From: NORP240 sp965222175
Lineage (GTDB): Bacteria > Pseudomonadota > Gammaproteobacteria > Pseudomonadales > Pseudohongiellaceae
DNA length: 64,000 bases
Direction of reading: 5' to 3'
Assembly: GCA_965222175.1 (NCBI GenBank)
Contig: OZ244938.1
Coordinates: 930,001-994,000, forward strand
Shown: piece by piece, positions 16,679 to 25,398 of the stretch
Numbering within the stretch: position 1 is the first letter of the stretch
How the letters are laid out: each line of letters begins with the position of its first letter
Program-made: the position numbers and the translations under genes
The notes under the pieces: model-generated
The model's database searches: none
What the model was told of the DNA's origin: nothing
What the model saw: the letters and a program-made list of their open reading frames with translations, nothing else

Positions 16679-16703
16679 CCCGGGCTTCCTTGCCCGGGCT
16701 TTT
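16679..16703 (+). terminator. Hairpin resembling a terminator
   Basis: CCCGGGC (16679-16685) pairs with GCCCGGG (16692-16698) around a TTCCTT loop and is followed by CTTTT on the plus strand. No plus-strand gene ends nearby, so its role is unclear. It sits in the 302-base gap between a minus-strand glycosyltransferase and the end of a TonB receptor gene, which otherwise shows nothing. Confidence 0.35.
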
Positions 16704-16798
16704 CCCGCCTGTCAGTATTCCTCCAGCCCGACGCGTCCCTAATAATGGTACGAACGATATACTGTTTTTGCCGGGCTCACCTGGTCGGTCAGGAACTG

Positions 16799-19798
16799 CT
16801 AGAACTGGTAATTTATCCTGCCGTAGATCACGCGTCCAAGGGGGTTGTGCAATTCCTGAACGGAACCACTGGTCATCCCCACTTTTTGCGCCTCACGGTC
16901 CGTCACGTTTCGCGCGCCGAGAGTGAAAGACAGGTCTCCACCAACCGAAGGTAACTGCAGGCCACGGTATGAATAGAAAACGTCCATCTGCTTCCAGGCA
17001 TCGATCCTGTCCACGGAACGGAAATTGCTGAACGGGAAGAAGCGCTGAAAGCTGAATTCGTTTGCATCGAACTCCACGTCGTCGATATAGCGCAGCGTCG
17101 TGCTGACGGTGTGGGGGCCCAGGGACCAGGCAATGCGGGTATTGATCCGCCATTCGGGCAGAGCCGGGGCAATGCCGGTGTTGTTGTTCTGTTTGCCTAC
17201 GGCCCGTTGCACGGGATCGAATTCCGTCGCCTGGTAATCGAAATCCGTTATATGGGTCCCGATGATATTGACACGGATGTCACCCCAGTTCCGAATGGGG
17301 CGGGAATAGTCCAGTTCCAGGTCCCATGAACGGATAACCACGCTGGCGGCGTTGGAATCACTGGTGTTCACCCGCTGAATGATCTCGATGTTGTCGGGAT
17401 TGCGAATTATCCGTTTTTCCGATCGCGGGTCATTGATCCACTGCCGCAACAGATCAAGCGGTGGAAAATCCGTGTCCGATGCCGGAGTAAAACCCGTCGC
17501 CTTCTGGAACTCGGCAAAATCATTGTCGGCTATCTGCTGGCCATCGGTGGTGACGATACGGTCACTGAAGTCCACTTCGCTCCATGTGGCTGATAACGTC
17601 AGGCCTTCCATAGGGTTCAGGTCTATTCCGGCGGACAGTACATCGGAAGTTTCCGCCTTCAGATCGGGATTGCCGCCGCTACAGTCGGTAATAAAGCCCT
17701 GGAAACTGGTGAACGGATCGTTGATGTTTTCCAGACCGCAACTTTCCGGTGCGTTCAACTGACTCAGTGAAGGTGCCACAAAAGCCTCACCTCCGGTTGC
17801 ACGCAGGCCCAGCCAATCGAATGGCTCGTAAACGACGCCGTATTTGTCGATAAAGGCGCTCTGTCCGGAACTGAAATTCTCATCCCTGAAGTTTGCGCTG
17901 ATTTCCAGGTTCGGCAATACCGGCAATAACAGTTCCGCGAAACCGGAGTTGACGAACCGACTGTCGGATTGCGGGTCGACCTGGTTGGTATTGAAGGCAT
18001 CACCGGATGCCTGCGTCAGCGCGGGAATGCGTTTCTGCTTTTCCTCGCGACGTTGATAGCCAATGGCGGCACCGATCTCACCGCCCGGCAACTGGAAGTC
18101 GCCAAGCGGAAGGGTGCCGTTAAGGATGATGTCAAAGGTCTGCAATTCGTCCTCGTAATCACGTCGAAAATTGGTGGCAATGGAGTCGGCTACGGCCTGG
18201 GAGTTCCTGAATTGCGGGTCCGTTGCGGCAAAGGGGTTGAAACACGCATCAATGTCATTGATCACGTCGCAGGTAAGACCCTGTTCAAGTGCGCTGAAAG
18301 AAAAATGCTGATTTTCAGTCTGCAGATCCTGACGCATGGAGTAGGTGTAGAATGCCGTGCCTTCCCAATCCTGCACAAAGGGGACATCGAAATCCGCGGT
18401 AAATGCGAACCGCCAGTTCCGTATATCGACGTCATCGGAATTTGTGCCGTCGTCCTCGAACCTGGCCGCGTGGGTATTCGCCCGGGGTTTGCCGAATGGC
18501 AACCAGGCATCCAGACGCACATCTTCGTAGAAAGGGACCCCGCCCTGGGGATCGCTGGTCAAGGAAGCAAACTGATTGGGCGCCAGAATGACGTTGCCGT
18601 CACTACCACGTTGCGGTAAGGGCCGACCGTAGCCATCGACAACGATACTGCCATCGGCGTTCCGGCGTGGCACGGCAAACAATTCCCGGCCGTCGGCACT
18701 CATCGCGCGAAAAGGGTTCCCGGGCTGCTCGCCACGTACGGGTGGCAGGTCTTCAATGCGCCCGCCGGGAAACGCGGCAATCTCTCGTTCAATTTCCAGT
18801 AGACGGGAATAATTCAACTGTGCAGACAGGCGCAATCCCGGGCTAACATCGTAATTGATATTGCCATAGAAATTGCTGAGGTTTCGTGGATCACGGAAGT
18901 TCCAGGTTTCACCAAACTCGGTAAAGCAGGTGTTGCCGAACAGCACGCCGAACGGATTACTGCCAATGATCGCGGGGTCTTCAACAACGGAGCCACAGGA
19001 CGGTTCAGGTCTTACCTCGGATTCGCCGGTCAGCTGGCCGTTTTCATCACGCAGCGGTACCCGGTGATTACCCGGATTGGAACCGCCGTTGGCTGTCAGC
19101 CCCGCTGTCATCAATTCCGGCCGCTCCCGCCACTGCAGTTCACCCTGTTGCCTTATGCTGGCACCAAAGACCACGTCGATGTTGTCACTGATACTGGTAC
19201 CGGCAAGGATGGAAAATTCACGGTCGCTGAAATCTCCCCTGCTGTCGCGTTCTTCGAAGTATTCGATATCAACGCCATCGTAGCTGGTATAGGGGATGAT
19301 GTTGACAACTCCCGCCACGGCATCGGTGCCGTACAGGGCCGCTGCGCCATCGGGAACGATTTCCAGTCGCTGAATGGCAATGGTCGGCAGTAACACGTTG
19401 ACATTGTCGGTGGCGACCCGCTTGCCATCCACCAGCTGCAGCGTGGCCCTGGTACCCAGACCACGCAGGTTGAAACTGGTGCTGGCATCATCGGTTCCCT
19501 GGATCCCCTCGGTAATGCTCGTCCCGGCATTGAAGGTCATATTCTGGACTACTTCACCCATGTTGATGGTGCCTTCGCTTTCCAGTTGTTCGGCGGTCAT
19601 CTGGGTTACCGGTGAGGCGGCGGTAAAACCGGCGCTGCGTCGGATATAGGAGCCGGTGACAACGACCTCTTCAACTTCCTGTTGATCCTGCTGTGCAATC
19701 AGGTCTCCTGATGAGGACATCAACGCGATGGACACTGCCACAAACAGGGCATTACGGATGAATAGCGGATTATTGTGCGTGTTGGAAACATGAGACAT
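16799..19798 (-). CDS. TonB-dependent outer membrane receptor
   Basis: A 999-residue outer membrane receptor. A signal peptide covers about residues 1-35, followed by a TonB-box-like segment EVEEVVVTGSYIRR. The plug domain spans roughly residues 55-170, with LRGLGTRATLQLVDGKRV and LEIVPDGAAALYGTDAVAGV. The remaining 800 or so residues form a 22-strand barrel that ends in GRINYQF, a proper C-terminal Phe for BAM insertion. Energised by TonB-ExbBD, it imports a ligand that is too large or too dilute for porins. The ligand is unknown; no substrate-specific gene adjoins it. The gene stands alone, and the 940 bases upstream contain no other gene. Confidence 0.93.
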   Translation of the reverse strand: MSHVSNTHNNPLFIRNALFVAVSIALMSSSGDLIAQQDQQEVEEVVVTGSYIRRSAGFTAASPVTQMTAEQLESEGTINMGEVVQNMTFNAGTSITEGIQGTDDASTSFNLRGLGTRATLQLVDGKRVATDNVNVLLPTIAIQRLEIVPDGAAALYGTDAVAGVVNIIPYTSYDGVDIEYFEERDSRGDFSDREFSILAGTSISDNIDVVFGASIRQQGELQWRERPELMTAGLTANGGSNPGNHRVPLRDENGQLTGESEVRPEPSCGSVVEDPAIIGSNPFGVLFGNTCFTEFGETWNFRDPRNLSNFYGNINYDVSPGLRLSAQLNYSRLLEIEREIAAFPGGRIEDLPPVRGEQPGNPFRAMSADGRELFAVPRRNADGSIVVDGYGRPLPQRGSDGNVILAPNQFASLTSDPQGGVPFYEDVRLDAWLPFGKPRANTHAARFEDDGTNSDDVDIRNWRFAFTADFDVPFVQDWEGTAFYTYSMRQDLQTENQHFSFSALEQGLTCDVINDIDACFNPFAATDPQFRNSQAVADSIATNFRRDYEDELQTFDIILNGTLPLGDFQLPGGEIGAAIGYQRREEKQKRIPALTQASGDAFNTNQVDPQSDSRFVNSGFAELLLPVLPNLEISANFRDENFSSGQSAFIDKYGVVYEPFDWLGLRATGGEAFVAPSLSQLNAPESCGLENINDPFTSFQGFITDCSGGNPDLKAETSDVLSAGIDLNPMEGLTLSATWSEVDFSDRIVTTDGQQIADNDFAEFQKATGFTPASDTDFPPLDLLRQWINDPRSEKRIIRNPDNIEIIQRVNTSDSNAASVVIRSWDLELDYSRPIRNWGDIRVNIIGTHITDFDYQATEFDPVQRAVGKQNNNTGIAPALPEWRINTRIAWSLGPHTVSTTLRYIDDVEFDANEFSFQRFFPFSNFRSVDRIDAWKQMDVFYSYRGLQLPSVGGDLSFTLGARNVTDREAQKVGMTSGSVQELHNPLGRVIYGRINYQF

Positions 19799-20651
19799 TG
19801 TTATGGGCCCTCTCTATCGCTACTGGTTATCAGTCAGAGCAGGTGCAGAGAAGATTCAACACAACGGGGGCATTGGAGCCGCGTCTATACCGGCGGTGTA
19901 CAGGGAGTCGCTGGTATTCCCCGTCATTGACGCTTGAAGAATACTCTTCCTGCTCGGCAGTCAAGGGGATCAGCGGGTGATATACAGTAAGATGGACTGT
20001 TGAGTTACAAGGGCCGATGTCCCTGACTTTCCCAACTTATTGAATTTTAACCACGAACTATTTGTGCAACATTGGTGTGTACCTGTTGTGATTCTAGTTC
20101 TGAAACGGCACGGAATTGATAGCACAGGAAATCAGCAAAAATCAAGACTGCGAAAGGCGCGGTGCCCGTCCCCATCCCGAGACCAGCAACGACGATCCAG
20201 TCTGAGCCGCTAACAAAGCAAGGTATCTTTCTTCATGCTTCATGGCCGGCCCGATCGCGTGAATCCCTGCCACGCAGATCGGACACAATCTGCCAGGAGT
20301 TTGTGACGTGCTATTGCATGTTCCAGGCATGTTCCAGGCCTTTTCCGGGCAGGACAGACCTTAATGATTCTGGCAGGGCAACTGGTGGCAGAATTCAAGT
20401 GGTTCATGGCGTTTACGGTTGAACCTGTCAACACCCTGGGCTACAAAAACAGACAGCACGGCACCGGGCAGGGTGATCCTGCATTGAAATCACGCGACGA
20501 ACATGTTGAGATAAAGTTCGCGGTCCAAACAGCCTGCTAAGTGAAAGCGCTCCAGAGGCGGGTCGGTGCTTCCTGCCTGGCTGCAATAATAATTCCGTAC
20601 AGGCCCGCTTCGAACAGGACCATGACGACACGACGGCACGGCGGCACGAGA
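19799..20651. other. Long intergenic region with no supported gene
   Basis: This region separates the divergent TonB receptor gene and the cytochrome/monooxygenase gene. Short frames occur on both strands, but none shows a signal peptide, family motif or good ribosome site. AT-rich patches near 20035-20070 could contain promoters. The repeat GTTCCAGGCATGTTCCAGGCCTTTTCC near 20320 (three GTTCCAGGC-like units) is a minor feature. Confidence 0.4.
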
Positions 20652-20726
20652 ATCAGGACCACGACGAACAGGACCACGACGAATAGGGCTACAACAAACA
20701 GGACTACAACAAATAGTGCCACTAAA
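20652..20726 (+). repeat. Five 15-bp tandem repeats ending at a ribosome site
   Basis: Five units of 15 bases (best form AACAGGACCACGACG): 20652-20666, 20667-20681, 20682-20696, 20697-20711 and 20712-20726. They become less alike toward the right and end exactly at GAGG (20727-20730), the ribosome site of the gene at 20739. A frame starting at 20541 reads through the repeats into that gene as a Thr-rich track, but the signal peptide after 20739 argues that the repeats are leader, not coding. Confidence 0.75.
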
Positions 20727-20738
20727 GAGGACCAGGTT

Positions 20739-22298
20739 ATGTTTACACGCGACCGAAGGTTACAGAGTCCGTCCCGTTCCGCGGTGATCAACGGGCTTGC
20801 CATTGTGGGAATACTGTTGGCGGCACCGCCACTGCTGGCGCAATCCACGTCTGCGCCTGGCGGGCCGGAACTGCACCTGTTTGCCGCCGAGGATTTCGGC
20901 ATCGATCAGGGCGCGGTGACCTTTACCGAAGATATCGCACCGATTCTGCAGCGCAGCTGCATCCGTTGCCACCGCCCGGGCGGCGCGGGTCCCATGCCAC
21001 TGACCACTTACCAGGAAGCCCGGCAGTGGGCGCCGTTGATCATGTACAAAACCGCCATCCGTGACCGGATGGGTGCCATGCCGCCCTGGTACGTGGAAAA
21101 GGACATCGGCATTCAGCATTACAAGCAGGATCCCTCCCTCAGTGATGAGGAACTGGCCATGATCCAGGCCTGGGTAAACAACGGCACACCCCAGGGGGAC
21201 CCGTCCATGATGCCCGAAATCCAGGATTACTCCCAGGAAGGCTGGACCATCGAACCTGATCTGGTGGTCAGGTCAGAAGATATTTTCATGGCCGGCGGGG
21301 CGCCGGACTGGTGGGGGGAAATCGACCCCATTCCCATCCCGCTGGAAGAGGATCGCTATGTCAGGTCAGTGGAGATACGTGAGGTCAACGACGTGCCAAC
21401 GGAAGGCACCGGTCGGCAGACCGTCGGTGGCCGCTGGATAGTCCATCACCTGATCTACCGCACCCAGGTACCGGGTGAGGACCGTGAGGAGGCCGTGGGC
21501 TGGCCGGTACACGAAGTGGGCCGGAACCCCGATCTGTTCAGCCCGGAATCGGGTCGCCTGCTGAAGGCCGGTTCGGAAATCCGCTCCGAATCCGCCCATC
21601 TGCACTCCACCGGGATAGACACCACCGGTCACCTGGAATTCGCCTTTGAATTCTTTCCCCCGGATTACGAACCGAAATACGAAGAGGCTGGCGTAAGTCT
21701 TGGCGACGGCCTGAATATATCCATCGAACCCAACGCCGACGACCAGGAACTGCATGCCTACCGGGTATTGCAGGATCACGTGAAAATTATCGCGTTCGAG
21801 CCGCACCTGCATGCGCCGGGTGACCGCATGTGTCTGGAGGCTATCTGGGACCGCCAGATTGAAACCCTCAGCTGCGTGGGCTACGACCACAACTGGGTGC
21901 GTACCTACACGTTTGCGGAAAACTACGAACCGTTGCTGCCCAAGGGCACCATCGTGCACATCACCGGTTTCATGAATAACACCGAAAGTAATTTCAATAT
22001 TCCGGATCCGCGCAACTGGCAGGGGTCGGGTAATCGCTCGGTTACCATCATGTTCATCGATCTTGGCATCATGCTGCGTCTCAGCGATGAGGAATTTGTC
22101 GATGAAATGGCGAAGCGGCGGGAAGCCCTGAGCCTGGACGTCAACGATCATGTTATTGGCTGTCCCCTGTGCCTGGCGAATATTCCCCGCTTCGACAGCA
22201 CGGACAAAGCCATGGACAAGGGGGACGTCGCCGGGGCAGCGGATGGCGCGCCGACTTCCGGACCGACTGACAGCCTGGCGTCGGGAGGTCAGGAATGA
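20739..22298 (+). CDS. Secreted c-type cytochrome fused to a PHM-like copper monooxygenase module
   Basis: A 519-residue periplasmic protein. Start is ATG 20739, with GAGG eight bases before it and a signal peptide following (hydrophobic core AIVGILLAAPPLLAQ). Residues about 60-155 form a cytochrome c domain with CIRCH at 74-78. Beyond residue 170 the pattern HH at 236-237, HLH at 287-289 and HLH at 356-358, followed by GYDHNW and FMNNTESN, matches the copper ligands of type II ascorbate-dependent monooxygenases (peptidylglycine and dopamine hydroxylases: HH...H...HxH...M). A haem reductant domain fused to a copper hydroxylase would allow electron delivery in cis. C-terminal CPLC adds two cysteines. 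It overlaps the next gene by four bases (ATGA). Substrate unknown. Confidence 0.75.
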   Translation: MFTRDRRLQSPSRSAVINGLAIVGILLAAPPLLAQSTSAPGGPELHLFAAEDFGIDQGAVTFTEDIAPILQRSCIRCHRPGGAGPMPLTTYQEARQWAPLIMYKTAIRDRMGAMPPWYVEKDIGIQHYKQDPSLSDEELAMIQAWVNNGTPQGDPSMMPEIQDYSQEGWTIEPDLVVRSEDIFMAGGAPDWWGEIDPIPIPLEEDRYVRSVEIREVNDVPTEGTGRQTVGGRWIVHHLIYRTQVPGEDREEAVGWPVHEVGRNPDLFSPESGRLLKAGSEIRSESAHLHSTGIDTTGHLEFAFEFFPPDYEPKYEEAGVSLGDGLNISIEPNADDQELHAYRVLQDHVKIIAFEPHLHAPGDRMCLEAIWDRQIETLSCVGYDHNWVRTYTFAENYEPLLPKGTIVHITGFMNNTESNFNIPDPRNWQGSGNRSVTIMFIDLGIMLRLSDEEFVDEMAKRREALSLDVNDHVIGCPLCLANIPRFDSTDKAMDKGDVAGAADGAPTSGPTDSLASGGQE

Positions 22299-23290
22299 TC
22301 AGGAGTACACATTTACCGTGGTCGGCAACCACTGTATTTGCCGGCCTGATGCTGGTAGCAGTCCTGGTTTTACCCGCTTCGGCCAGCGCGCAGCGACTGG
22401 CCTATTCGAAAGGTCAGCCGCTGTTTCCCGCCTATGAAGGCTGGACGGAACGCGATGACGGCTCCCGCAGTTTTCTCTTCGGCTACATGAACGACAACTG
22501 GGAGCAGTCGCTGCATATTCCCATCGGCAATGCCAATTTCTTTTCTCCGGGTCCACCGGACCAGGGGCAGCCGACTTATTTTCAGCCTCGTCGCAACCGC
22601 TTCGTCTTCGAAGTGCCGGTACCGGAAGGCTTCGCCGATGACGACGAACTGATCTGGAGTGTGGAGGCCAACGGCCAGACCTTCAGTGCCCATGCCACGC
22701 TGCGGCAGGATTACTACGTGGATAACGTGGTCATCATGTCGGAGACCGGTGCACTGGGCGCCGGAACCAGCAGTCCGGAAATACGGGCCAACATACCCCC
22801 GACCGTTGAACTGGAAGGGCCGGAGCGCATGCGCAGTGTGCGCGCCGGCGAGCCGTTGGCGCTGGTGGCAAAGGTCACGGACGATGGGCAGCCACCGCCG
22901 GAAGGATTCCGCAATGCCACGGCACCGGAACCTGACGCGACGCCGCAGGAACTGCTGCAGCGGGCCCTGACACAGACCCGTGGCAGCACCGTGGCCAAGG
23001 CCGTGGGGTTGCATTTCTCCTGGTCGGTTTACCGGGGACCGGGCGATCACGTCAAGTTCGATCCACCGCAGATCAAGACCTGGGAGGATACCCGTCAGTT
23101 TGCCAATTCCCCGTGGGCACCGTTCTGGATACCGCCGGAACTGCGCAAGCCGTCGGAGCTGCCGGAAGACGGTCGCTGGCAGACGCGGGTGACCTTTAAG
23201 GAACCCGGTACCTACGTGCTCCGGGGGCGGGCTGATGACGGCGGACTGTATACCGATCAGTTTATAACTGTCCGGGTTCGTGACCAGTAG
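22295..23290 (+). CDS. Secreted protein of unknown function, partner of the cytochrome/copper protein
   Basis: A 331-residue protein. The start overlaps the upstream stop in ATGA, so translation is coupled. A signal peptide covers roughly residues 1-32 (core VFAGLMLVAVLVLPASASA). The mature part, which has no cysteine of note, looks beta-rich: an N-terminal region beginning RLAYSKGQPLFPAYEGW, a middle with FVFEVPVPEGFADDDELIWS, and a C-terminal Ig-like or PKD-like region ending GTYVLRGRADDGGLYTDQFI. I do not recognise a family. Operon structure suggests it works with the periplasmic haem/copper protein, perhaps as a binding or assembly subunit. Confidence 0.8.
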   Translation: MIRSTHLPWSATTVFAGLMLVAVLVLPASASAQRLAYSKGQPLFPAYEGWTERDDGSRSFLFGYMNDNWEQSLHIPIGNANFFSPGPPDQGQPTYFQPRRNRFVFEVPVPEGFADDDELIWSVEANGQTFSAHATLRQDYYVDNVVIMSETGALGAGTSSPEIRANIPPTVELEGPERMRSVRAGEPLALVAKVTDDGQPPPEGFRNATAPEPDATPQELLQRALTQTRGSTVAKAVGLHFSWSVYRGPGDHVKFDPPQIKTWEDTRQFANSPWAPFWIPPELRKPSELPEDGRWQTRVTFKEPGTYVLRGRADDGGLYTDQFITVRVRDQ

Positions 23291-23366
23291 GTAGACGGGG
23301 ATTTCCCGAAACCGTGGTCCGGCGGGAGTCAAACAGGATGTTACCCCGGGGGACCGAAGTGCTGTC

Positions 23367-25280
23367 ATGTGCGGAATAGCCGGATTCTGGCGACTGAACG
23401 GACCGCGGGATGGAGACTGTGATCGTCTCGCGCGAATGTCCCGGCTGCTGGTGCATCGGGGTCCGGACGACCACGGGTATTTGTTTGCCAACTCCATGAC
23501 GGGCAGGCACTGCCTCACCCAGGCAGAAGAGCCCGATTTTGCTCCCGATGTATTCCTGGCCAGTCGACGTCTGGCCATTACCGATTTGAGCAGTGCCGGT
23601 CGGCAGCCCCTGTGCAATACATCGGGAAGTATCTCCGTAGTCTTCAATGGTGCGATTCACAACTATGTGGAACTGCGTGATCAGTTGCAAGCACGGGGTC
23701 ACGACTTCCAGACGCTTAGCGACACCGAGGTCCTGTTACGGGCATACGAAGAATGGGGACCTGCCTGCGCGACGCATTTCAACGGCATGTGGGCCTACGT
23801 TATCTGGGACCGACAGCGTCGTCGCCTGGTGTGTTCCCGCGACCGCTTTGGTATTAAACCGCTGTACACGGCACGCATCGGCGACACGTTTTATTTTGCG
23901 TCGGAAGCCAAGGCCATCGCGGCCATCGAAACCGGCGCGCGAGAGCCGAATTTCAGTCGTATTCGCCACCTGCTTGACACCTGGACACCCCAGGAAGGGC
24001 GACACACGCCCTTTGCCCGAATCGGGCAGTTACCGGCGGCCCACAACCTGGTGCTGACCCGGGACGGTGACTCCCTTGACCGCTACTGGCGTTATGACGA
24101 TCAGTCCGAAACCTATGATTACGCCAACCCCGCAGCAACCTTCCACGAATTGTTCAGCAGCGCAGTGGACTTGAGGTTGCGTGGTGATGTGCCCGCCGCC
24201 CTGTTGCTCAGCGGCGGACTGGATTCCTCGACGGTGGCTGCGGTGGGTTCGCGCAGGGCACCCGGAGAACTGCGGGCATTCACCGCCCGGTTCAGCGGAT
24301 TTCAGGATGATGAAAGCCACTTCGCCAGCGTAGCCGCCAGCCATGCGGGCGTTCGCCTCGACTTTGTCGATTACAGGGCGGAATCGTTCCTCACGGATTT
24401 ACAAGAAGTGACCTGGCACATGGATGCCCCGGTAACCAAGGGACAAATGCTGGCCAGGTGGTTTCTCATCGAGGAAGCCTCACGTCATGCCACTATTCTG
24501 CTGGAAGGGCAGGGGGCCGACGAATTTCTCGGTGGCTACCCGGACAGGTATTTTTTTGCCTACCTGCGCAGTGAAATCAGGCAGGGAGGATGGAGCGACT
24601 GGTTGAGCAGGGTTCTCCGTGTGGTCAGCGCCAGTGTCACATCGGACAATCGAAGCGTGGTGCTGGAAACGATGCGGAATAGCATGCGACCCGGGCAGAA
24701 ACCGGGTATTGAACTGCTTTCCGGGGACTTACTGGCCTTGTCCAGCGACGGTTCTCGGGATGACACCGTGGACGATACCTTGTTTGACGATTCGCTGACC
24801 CAGGCGCTGTACCGTGACCATTCCCGACTGATTTTGCCTCACCTGCTGCATTTCGGTGACGCCATCAGCATGGCCCATGGCGCCGAATCGCGGCTTCCGT
24901 TCCTGGATCATCGCCTGGTGGAATTCGTGTTCGGGCTTGGCTATCTGGACAAGATCAGTGGCAGTAAATCCAAGGTAGTGCTGCGTGAGGCGTTCAGCAA
25001 TGAACTGCCGGAACCTATACTGGCCCGCCGCAAAAAGGTTGGCTTTGCCACCCCGCTGGAAACGTGGCTGGGAAGTCACTTTCACCGGGAAATCAAGCCA
25101 CTGCTGCTGTCAACCAGGCTCCGGGACAGGCAACTTTTCAACGAACCTGGCCTGCTTGCGCTGATCGCCGAATTCGAGGCGACGGGAAAGCGATCCTGGC
25201 AGGTGTTTCGCTGCCTGTGCGTGGAATTGTGGTTTCAACAGTTCGTGGACGGTGATGGCTTGAGTGCGGATAAAATCTGA
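23367..25280 (+). CDS. asnB: Asparagine synthase (glutamine-hydrolysing)
   Basis: A 637-residue AsnB-type enzyme. The N-terminal nucleophile C2 (MCGIAGFW) and the RHGPDD-like VHRGPDDHGYLF mark the glutaminase domain. The synthetase domain has the ATP-binding LLLSGGLDSSTVAAVG at about residues 277-292 and GQGADEFLGGYPDRYF. It transfers glutamine amide to aspartate or, in surface-polysaccharide clusters, to a sugar acid. Length is typical of the proteobacterial AsnB group that accompanies exopolysaccharide and PEP-CTERM loci, but here its neighbours are unrelated, so ordinary asparagine synthesis is equally likely. The start follows a GGGGGACC stretch. A response-regulator gene fragment lies just after its stop. 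Confidence 0.9.
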   Translation: MCGIAGFWRLNGPRDGDCDRLARMSRLLVHRGPDDHGYLFANSMTGRHCLTQAEEPDFAPDVFLASRRLAITDLSSAGRQPLCNTSGSISVVFNGAIHNYVELRDQLQARGHDFQTLSDTEVLLRAYEEWGPACATHFNGMWAYVIWDRQRRRLVCSRDRFGIKPLYTARIGDTFYFASEAKAIAAIETGAREPNFSRIRHLLDTWTPQEGRHTPFARIGQLPAAHNLVLTRDGDSLDRYWRYDDQSETYDYANPAATFHELFSSAVDLRLRGDVPAALLLSGGLDSSTVAAVGSRRAPGELRAFTARFSGFQDDESHFASVAASHAGVRLDFVDYRAESFLTDLQEVTWHMDAPVTKGQMLARWFLIEEASRHATILLEGQGADEFLGGYPDRYFFAYLRSEIRQGGWSDWLSRVLRVVSASVTSDNRSVVLETMRNSMRPGQKPGIELLSGDLLALSSDGSRDDTVDDTLFDDSLTQALYRDHSRLILPHLLHFGDAISMAHGAESRLPFLDHRLVEFVFGLGYLDKISGSKSKVVLREAFSNELPEPILARRKKVGFATPLETWLGSHFHREIKPLLLSTRLRDRQLFNEPGLLALIAEFEATGKRSWQVFRCLCVELWFQQFVDGDGLSADKI

Positions 25281-25308
25281 ATCATTGCCTGCCTGAACAG
25301 CGCCAACC

Positions 25309-25373
25309 TTCAGTTTCTGCTTGATGTTGTACAGGTGCGTGCCCACCGTACGGGGGCTGAGTGACATCACCTC
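25309..25373 (-). pseudogene. Fragment of a LuxR-type response regulator gene (65 bp)
   Basis: About 65 bases that differ at only about four positions from 29395-29459, the HTH-coding part of the complete response regulator gene. On the minus strand it still reads MSLSPRTVGTHLYNIKQKL. Both copies have the same orientation and flank the 4-kb PepSY/TonB block. The frame then runs into the asnB 3' end in antisense, so this is not a gene. It looks like the scar of a duplication or insertion event. Confidence 0.75.
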
Positions 25374-25398
25374 AAAACCCGCATGGAGACGACACTGG

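Noticed and set aside
22370..23647. 425-residue minus-strand frame
   Set aside because: Spans the antisense of two unrelated genes (the secreted partner protein and the start of asnB), which a real gene would not.
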